Translations under genes and position numbers: made by a program | Notes under the pieces: model-generated | Databases searched by the model: none | What the model was told of the DNA's origin: nothing | Seen by the model: the letters and a program-made list of their open reading frames with translations, nothing else | Shown here: positions 58,945-64,000 of the stretch, piece by piece | Position numbering within the stretch: position 1 is the stretch's first letter | How the letters are laid out: each line of letters starts with the position of its first letter | Assembly: GCA_900475325.1 (NCBI GenBank) | Contig: LS483371.1 | Location: 1,116,001 to 1,180,000, forward strand | DNA length: 64,000 nucleotides | Direction of reading: 5' to 3' | From: Paucimonas lemoignei | GTDB taxonomy: Bacteria > Pseudomonadota > Gammaproteobacteria > Pseudomonadales > Pseudomonadaceae

Positions 58945-60081
58945 ATGATCCCCAGAACCCTTTTCAGCCCTGAACATGAGCAGTTCCGCGACAGCGTGCG
59001 CAAGTTTCTGGAGCGAGAGGCTGCGCCGTTTCACAGCCAGTGGGAGAAACAGGGCTACATCGACAGGAAGCTGTGGAGCAAGGCGGGGGAGCAGGGGATG
59101 TTGTGCTCCCATATGCCCGAAGAGTACGGCGGCATGGCAGTGGACTTTCTTTACAGCGCCATCGTGATCGAAGAGATTGGTCGTCTCGGCCTGACCGGGA
59201 TTGGTTTTTCCCTGCACTCTGACATCGTTGCGCCGTACATCCTGCATTACGGCAGTGAGGCCTTGAAGCAAAAGTACCTGCCGCAACTGGTCTCCGGCGA
59301 GCGCGTGACAGCAATCGCCATGACCGAGCCCGGCGCAGGCTCGGACCTGCAAGGGGTGAAGACGAGCGCCGTGCTCGATGGTGACGAGTACGTGATCAAC
59401 GGCTCCAAGACCTTCATCACCAATGGTTATCTGGCTGACCTGGTGATTGTCGTGGCCAAGACCGACCCCAAGGCCGGGGCCAAAGGCACCAGCCTGTTTC
59501 TGGTGGAGTCCGAAACACCGGGCTTTGCCAAGGGCAAGCGCCTGGAGAAGGTCGGCATGAAGGCTCAAGACACCTCCGAGCTGTTCTTTCAGGATGTACG
59601 GGTGCCCAAGGAAAACCTGCTGGGTCAGGCCGGTATGGGTTTCGCCTACCTGATGCAGGAACTGCCGCAGGAAAGACTCACGGTCGCCATTGGCGCAATC
59701 TCGTCAGCCGAGGCAGCAGTGCAATGGACCCTGGATTACACCCGTGAGCGCAAGGCGTTCGGGCAGGCCATTGCAGACTTTCAGAACACCCGCTTCAAGC
59801 TTGCCGAAATGGCCACTGAAGTGCAGATCGGTCGGGTCTTCATCGATCGCTGCCTGGAGCTGCACCTGAAGGGCAAGCTGGATGTGCCGACAGCCGCCAT
59901 GGCCAAATACTGGGCCACCGACCTGCAATGCAAGGTGCTCGACGAGTGCGTGCAGTTGCATGGCGGTTACGGTTTCATGTGGGAGTATCCGATTGCCCGG
60001 GCCTGGGCCGATGCGCGAGTGCAGCGCATTTATGCGGGGACCAACGAAATCATGAAAGAGATCATTGCCCGGAGTTTGTAG
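58945..60081 (+). CDS. Acyl-CoA dehydrogenase
   Basis: 378-residue FAD flavoprotein that oxidises an acyl-CoA to the enoyl-CoA. Motifs: AIAMTEPGAGSDLQGVKTSA (FAD/substrate signature), NGSKTFITNGYLADLV, and the C-terminal YGFMWEYPIARAWADARVQR with YAGTNEIMKEIIARSL. The base is expected near the YGFMWEYP segment. ATG 58945 (MIPRTLFSPEHEQF) has GAGG eight bases upstream; an ATG 13 codons earlier was rejected. Chain length is not readable. It is divergent from the GlxA-type regulator. Confidence 0.94.
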   Translation: MIPRTLFSPEHEQFRDSVRKFLEREAAPFHSQWEKQGYIDRKLWSKAGEQGMLCSHMPEEYGGMAVDFLYSAIVIEEIGRLGLTGIGFSLHSDIVAPYILHYGSEALKQKYLPQLVSGERVTAIAMTEPGAGSDLQGVKTSAVLDGDEYVINGSKTFITNGYLADLVIVVAKTDPKAGAKGTSLFLVESETPGFAKGKRLEKVGMKAQDTSELFFQDVRVPKENLLGQAGMGFAYLMQELPQERLTVAIGAISSAEAAVQWTLDYTRERKAFGQAIADFQNTRFKLAEMATEVQIGRVFIDRCLELHLKGKLDVPTAAMAKYWATDLQCKVLDECVQLHGGYGFMWEYPIARAWADARVQRIYAGTNEIMKEIIARSL

Positions 60082-60100
60082 GCAGTGATGGGAGCGGGCT

Positions 60101-60191
60101 TGTGGGACCGGCTTTAGCCGGGAGACGATATTTAAAAAGGCCTGGATGCATCCGCTGTACAGGCCTCTTCCCGGCTAAAGCCGGTCCCACA
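60101..60191. repeat. REP inverted pair (TGTGGGACCGGCTTTAGCCG type)
   Basis: TGTGGGACCGGCTTTAGCCG... and inverse ...CGGCTAAAGCCGGTCCCACA flank a 41-base spacer. It sits between the converging acyl-CoA dehydrogenase and aldo/keto reductase stops, as at 47182-47273. Confidence 0.9.
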
Positions 60192-60208
60192 AAATCTAGA
60201 TAGCTATG

Positions 60209-61246
60209 TTAAGGCGCAGGATTCGGATGATCCTTGTGGATCGCCTCGATACCGGCCAGAACCTCGTCGGACAATTGCAGCTCGAAGCTGGCGATGTTGC
60301 TGTCCAGCTGCTCAAGCGTGGTGGCACCAATGATGTTGCTGGTGACAAATGGCTGGCGAGTGACAAAGGCCAGTGCCATTTGCGCCGGGTCCAGGCCATT
60401 TTCGCGCGCCAGGGCCACGTAACGTGCGCAGGCCGCTTCCGACTGCGGATTGAAGTAGCGAGTGAAGCGGCTGTACAGGCTCAGGCGACCTTTGGCTGGA
60501 CGCGCGCCATTTTCGTACTTGCCCGACAGCATGCCGAACGCCAGTGGCGAATAAGCCAGCAGCCCGCACTCTTCACGAATGGCCACTTCCGCCAGACCCA
60601 CTTCAAAGCTGCGGTTGAGCAGGTTGTAGGGGTTCTGAATCGACACCGCCCGTGGCCAGCCACGGCTTTCGGCCAGTTGCAGGAATTTCATGGTGCCCCA
60701 TGGCGTTTCGTTGGAGAGGCCGATGTGGCGAATCTTGCCAGCCTTGACCTGTTCATCCAGGGCTTCGAGCGTTTCTTCCAGGGGTGTGAATTCCTCGTCG
60801 GTGTGGGTGTAACCCAGCTTGCCGAAGAAGTTGGTGCTACGTTCTGGCCAGTGCAACTGATAAAGGTCCAGGTAGTCGGTCTGCAGGCGCGCGAGACTGG
60901 CGTCCAGGGCCGCGACGATGTGCTCACGGTTGTGTTTCAGGCTGCCGCCACGGATATGTTCAATGGCGTTGCCGGGGCCTGCGATCTTGCTGGCCAGGAT
61001 CCAGTCGGCGCGGTCACCTTGCTTCTTGAACCAGTTGCCGATGACTTTTTCAGTGCTGGCGTAGGTTTCAGGCTTGGGCGGGACCGGATACATCTCGGCG
61101 GTATCGAGGAAATTGATCCCGGCGGATTTGGCGCGTTCGATCTGGGCAAAGCCTTCAGCTTCGGTGTTTTGCTCGCCCCAGGTCATGGTGCCGAGGCAGA
61201 TGGCACTGACTTTCAGGTCGGTTCTGCCGAGTTGGCGGTAATCCAT
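60209..61246 (-). CDS. tas: Aldo/keto reductase, Tas-like
   Basis: 345-residue NADPH-dependent reductase related to E. coli Tas. The tetrad is visible: Asp and Tyr in FLDTAEMYPVPP, Lys in ILASKIAGPG and His in LYQLHWPERS. The C-terminal coenzyme signature is SNIIGATTLEQLDSNI. The start was set at ATG 61246 (MDYRQLGRTDLKVSA) with AAGGAG seven bases upstream; an ATG 18 codons earlier was rejected. It is divergent from rplM over 254 bases. Confidence 0.92.
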   Translation of the reverse strand: MDYRQLGRTDLKVSAICLGTMTWGEQNTEAEGFAQIERAKSAGINFLDTAEMYPVPPKPETYASTEKVIGNWFKKQGDRADWILASKIAGPGNAIEHIRGGSLKHNREHIVAALDASLARLQTDYLDLYQLHWPERSTNFFGKLGYTHTDEEFTPLEETLEALDEQVKAGKIRHIGLSNETPWGTMKFLQLAESRGWPRAVSIQNPYNLLNRSFEVGLAEVAIREECGLLAYSPLAFGMLSGKYENGARPAKGRLSLYSRFTRYFNPQSEAACARYVALARENGLDPAQMALAFVTRQPFVTSNIIGATTLEQLDSNIASFELQLSDEVLAGIEAIHKDHPNPAP

Positions 61247-61416
61247 TTGCGTCTCCTTTATTGGGAGAACCATAAAAGCAGGTTGAAATTTATTTCGCAA
61301 TCCGCATAATCCGCCGGCTCTTTGCGGTGGAAGTGATGCTCCGCCAGCCGAGAAACATCTTGCCGTATGACAGATGCGCCGACCCGAGCCCTCGGCAGCG
61401 TCTTTATGCCGGCTGC

Positions 61417-61459
61417 CTTTGACATGCTACTTGTCAAAGTACGATCTATTCAGTAAGAT
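61417..61459 (+). promoter_or_regulatory. rplM-rpsI promoter with a palindrome over the -35 region
   Basis: TTGTCA (61431-61436) and TAAGAT (61454-61459) are spaced 17 bases apart, 41 bases before the rplM ATG. Eight-base arms CTTTGACA (61417-61424) and TGTCAAAG (61432-61439) form a perfect palindrome across the -35 box. A second -35-like TTGACA is in the left arm. Confidence 0.7.
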
Positions 61460-61500
61460 CCGCCGTCTCAATTTATCAGGGCGGCCCCTGAGGCTAAATA

Positions 61501-61929
61501 ATGAAAACTTATACTGCTAAACCGGAAACAGTTCAGCGCGAGTGGTTCGTAGTCGATGCTGCTGGTCAGACCCTCGGTCGTCTGGCTACAGAAATCGCTA
61601 GCCGTCTGCGTGGCAAACACAAGCCGGAATACACTCCGCACGTTGACACCGGTGATTACATCGTTGTTATCAACGCTGAGCAAATCCGCGTTACCGGTGC
61701 TAAAACCACCGACAAAATCTACTACTCTCACTCCGGTTTTCCGGGCGGGATCAAGTCGATCAACTTTGAAAAGCTGATCGCCAAAGCTCCTGAGCGCGTG
61801 CTCGAGACCGCGGTTAAAGGCATGCTGCCTAAGAACCCGCTGGGTCGCGACATGTATCGTAAGCTGAAAGTCTATGCGGGCACTGCACACCCTCATACTG
61901 CTCAGCAGCCCCAAGAACTGAAGTTTTAA
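61501..61929 (+). CDS. rplM: 50S ribosomal protein L13
   Basis: 142-residue protein of the large subunit that joins early in assembly. The family sequence [24 protein letters not shown]-type region [20 protein letters not shown] and the late [20 protein letters not shown] are present. It is cotranscribed with rpsI, 14 bases downstream, in the universal rplM-rpsI pair. Confidence 0.98.
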   Translation: MKTYTAKPETVQREWFVVDAAGQTLGRLATEIASRLRGKHKPEYTPHVDTGDYIVVINAEQIRVTGAKTTDKIYYSHSGFPGGIKSINFEKLIAKAPERVLETAVKGMLPKNPLGRDMYRKLKVYAGTAHPHTAQQPQELKF

Positions 61930-61943
61930 CGGAATAGTTCATT

Positions 61944-62336
61944 ATGTCGGCTACTCAAAATTACGGCACCGGCCGTCGCAAAACCGCAACCGCACGCGTT
62001 TTCCTGCGTCCAGGTACCGGTAACATCTCCATCAACAACCGTTCGCTGGACAATTTCTTCGGCCGCGAAACTGCCCGCATGGTAGTTCGTCAGCCGCTGG
62101 AACTGACTGAGACTGTCGAGAAGTTCGACATCTACGTCACTGTCATCGGCGGTGGTGTAAGTGGTCAAGCTGGCGCAATCCGCCACGGTATCACTCGCGC
62201 TCTGATGCAGTACGACGAAACCCTGCGTGGCGCTCTGCGCAAAGCTGGCTTCGTTACTCGCGACGCCCGTGAAGTTGAACGTAAGAAAGTCGGTCTGCGT
62301 AAAGCGCGTAAGCGTCCGCAGTACTCGAAGCGTTAA
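61944..62336 (+). CDS. rpsI: 30S ribosomal protein S9
   Basis: 130-residue protein of the small subunit whose basic C-terminal tail reaches the P-site tRNA. The family motifs [37 protein letters not shown] and the terminal [11 protein letters not shown] are intact. It is followed by a terminator, closing the rplM-rpsI unit. Confidence 0.98.
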
Positions 62337-62356
62337 TTCGCTCTTCGTTCAAAAAG

Positions 62357-62392
62357 AACGCCCAGCCTCCTCACGGAGCTGGGCGTTTTTTT
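62357..62392 (+). terminator. Intrinsic terminator after rpsI
   Basis: Stem AACGCCCAGC / GCTGGGCGTT with loop CTCCTCACGGA and a following T run. Confidence 0.93.
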
Positions 62393-62591
62393 ATGGGCGT
62401 CTATTATACATGTGACAACGTGACTCATTCCGCGCAGGCCCCGGATTACAAGGCATGCGGCTTTTCGGCAAATGTAATGCCCTTGTAGTTTGAAGGGTTT
62501 CTATTTACCATTCGGCAAAATTTGGATACCCGAATTTTATTTAACTAGACGCCTGATTAAACAGGCCACATAGCTGATGGGAGAGGACGGA

Positions 62592-63185
62592 ATGAGCAAT
62601 GACGGCGTGAATGCAGGCCGGCGTCGCTTCCTCGTGGCGGCCACATCTGTGGTTGGTGCAGCAGGAGCGGTGGGGGCTGCGGTCCCGTTCGTGGGGTCAT
62701 GGTTTCCCAGTGCCAAGGCGAAAGCTGCGGGCGCACCAGTGAAGGTAAACATCAGCAAAATCGAAGCAGGGCAGCAGATGATCGCGGAGTGGCGCGGTCA
62801 GCCAGTGTTCATTGTTCGTCGCACCGAAGAAATCCTGGGCAACCTGGGCAAAATCACGGGTCAGTTGTCCGATCCCGAGTCCAAAAACTCGGTCCAGCCC
62901 GCTTACGTTGACCCCGTTGTCCGCTCGATCAAGCCGGAAATCCTGCTGTTGATCGGCATCTGCACCCACTTGGGTTGCTCCCCGACCTTCCGTCCCGAAG
63001 TCGCTCCTGCCGATCTGGGCAAAGACTGGGTAGGGGGTTACTTCTGTCCTTGTCATGGCTCTCACTACGACCTCGCTGGCCGGGTCTACAAGTCGCAACC
63101 CGCGCCTTTGAATCTGCCGGTGCCGCCGCATTCCTATGAGTCGGACAATATCATTGTCATTGGCGTCGATCAGGAGAACGCGTGA
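62592..63185 (+). CDS. petA: Ubiquinol-cytochrome c reductase Rieske iron-sulfur subunit
   Basis: 197-residue subunit of the bc1 complex carrying the 2Fe-2S cluster on the periplasmic side. It has a twin-arginine-type signal and anchor (GRRRFLVAATSVVGAAGAVG) kept as a membrane helix. Cluster ligands are Cys and His of CTHLGCSP and CPCHGSHYD. ATG 62592 (MSNDGVNAGRRRF) has GAGAGGA upstream. Its stop overlaps petB (TGATG). Confidence 0.97.
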   Translation: MSNDGVNAGRRRFLVAATSVVGAAGAVGAAVPFVGSWFPSAKAKAAGAPVKVNISKIEAGQQMIAEWRGQPVFIVRRTEEILGNLGKITGQLSDPESKNSVQPAYVDPVVRSIKPEILLLIGICTHLGCSPTFRPEVAPADLGKDWVGGYFCPCHGSHYDLAGRVYKSQPAPLNLPVPPHSYESDNIIVIGVDQENA

Positions 63186-64000
63186 TGAGCAAGTTCATGG
63201 ATTGGATAGATGCTCGTTTCCCGGCCACAAAGATGTGGGAAGACCATCTCAGCAAGTATTACGCCCCAAAAAACTTCAATTTCTTCTACTTCTTCGGCTC
63301 GCTGGCTTTGCTGGTGTTGGTCAATCAGATTCTCACCGGTGTCTGGCTGACCATGAGCTACACCCCTTCGGCCGAAGAAGCCTTTGCGTCTGTCGAATAC
63401 ATCATGCGCGACGTCGAGTACGGCTCAATCCTGCGTCTGCTGCATTCCACCGGCGCTTCAGCGTTCTTCATCGTGGTTTATCTGCACATGTTTCGCGGCC
63501 TGCTTTATGGCTCGTATCAGAAGCCGCGCGAGCTGGTGTGGATCTTCGGCATGCTGATCTACCTGGCGCTCATGGCCGAGGCTTTCATGGGCTATCTGCT
63601 GCCTTGGGGGCAGATGTCCTATTGGGGCGCGCAGGTAATCATTTCACTGTTCGGCGCTATCCCCGTCATCGGCGATGATCTGACCCAGTGGATTCGCGGC
63701 GATTACCTGATCTCCGGGATCACCCTCAACCGCTTCTTCGCGCTGCACGTGGTCGCGCTGCCCATCGTGGTCCTTGGTCTGGTGGTCCTGCATATCCTGG
63801 CGCTGCATGAAGTGGGTTCGAACAACCCCGATGGCGTCGATATCAAGAAGCACAAAGACGAAAACGGTATCCCGCTGGATGGTATTCCGTTCCACCCTTA
63901 CTACACCCTCAAAGACATCGTCGGCGTGGTGGTGTTCTTGTTCGTGTTCTGCTCCATTGTGTTCTTCTTCCCCGAAATGGGAGGCTACTTCCTCGAAAAG
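63185..64000 (+). CDS. petB: Cytochrome b subunit of the bc1 complex (3' end outside window)
   Basis: Membrane core of the bc1 complex with two b hemes and the quinol sites. The frame is open from ATG 63185 to the window edge (272 codons). It starts MSKFMDWIDARFPATKMWED. Heme-ligand His pairs lie in LRLLHSTGASAFFIVVYLHM and RFFALHVVALPIVVLGLVVL. The quinol-site region GYLLPWGQMSYWGAQVI is intact. The window ends after FFFPEMGGYFLEK, before the last helices. Confidence 0.97.
   Translation, partial: MSKFMDWIDARFPATKMWEDHLSKYYAPKNFNFFYFFGSLALLVLVNQILTGVWLTMSYTPSAEEAFASVEYIMRDVEYGSILRLLHSTGASAFFIVVYLHMFRGLLYGSYQKPRELVWIFGMLIYLALMAEAFMGYLLPWGQMSYWGAQVIISLFGAIPVIGDDLTQWIRGDYLISGITLNRFFALHVVALPIVVLGLVVLHILALHEVGSNNPDGVDIKKHKDENGIPLDGIPFHPYYTLKDIVGVVVFLFVFCSIVFFFPEMGGYFLEK

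Overview
The window is a piece of a Pseudomonas chromosome, fluorescens/syringae-like. It is GC-rich and carries many paired REP repeats. Its gene order is one I recall from pseudomonads: gatCAB-mreBCD-maf-rng-yhdP-tldD-darP-pmbA, fagA-fumC-orfX-sodA, the lpt/kds/rpoN/PTS-Ntr block, mla-murA-his, algW, cysD-cysNC, trpS-zapE, rplM-rpsI-petABC. The species call rests on protein recognition and remembered synteny, not on a search.

Layout. 1-4.2 kb: fructose PTS operon (fruB cut by the window edge, fruK, fruA). 4.3-10.3 kb: accessory genes (PhoD-like phosphatase, AEC carrier, PhoPQ-activated-protein homologue, CaCA-type antiporter, RlpA-like lipoprotein). 10.4-13.6 kb: gatCAB on the minus strand. 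13.8-27.3 kb: cell-shape and envelope cluster mreBCD-maf-rng-yhdP-nitrilase-tldD, with darP and pmbA. 27.4-30.5 kb: Fur-box-led fagA-fumC-orfX-sodA. 30.5-31.8 kb: a small variable patch (43-codon ORF, yjdM, lone XRE regulator). 31.8-38.9 kb, minus strand: kdsD-kdsC-lptC-lptA-lptB-rpoN-hpf-ptsN-rapZ-ptsO. 39.1-43.9 kb: mlaFEDCB-ibaG-murA. 44.0-47.2 kb: hisG-hisD-hisC. 47.3-52.8 kb: algW, a NIF3-family gene, then cysD and cysNC separated by an inserted four-helix-bundle (S23/IVP-type) gene. 53.0-53.8 kb: AT-rich island with a mannose-lectin-type protein and a tiny lipoprotein. 53.9-61.2 kb: yhcB, hydrolase, trpS, zapE, a GlxA-type regulator, acyl-CoA dehydrogenase, aldo/keto reductase. 61.4-64 kb: rplM-rpsI and petA-petB (petB cut by the window edge).

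Working together: the plus-strand mla genes (lipid transport between membranes) sit divergently from kds/lpt (LPS sugar synthesis and export). murA and mre supply wall synthesis and shape. RpoN is encoded with PTS-Ntr. The fag-fum-sod operon replaces iron enzymes under iron starvation.

Most unusual: (a) the S23-type gene in the cys operon lies between arms of an inverted repeat, like 23S rRNA intervening sequences, and a related repeat pair without a gene lies after zapE; (b) mreC and the antiporter gene appear to start at ATT codons with good Shine-Dalgarno sites; (c) the antiporter lacks the acidic residue in both alpha-repeat motifs; (d) a perfect 10-bp-armed palindrome surrounds a TATAAT box upstream of yjdM; (e) the lectin and small-lipoprotein island. 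Everything here was read by eye; no alignment or search was run.
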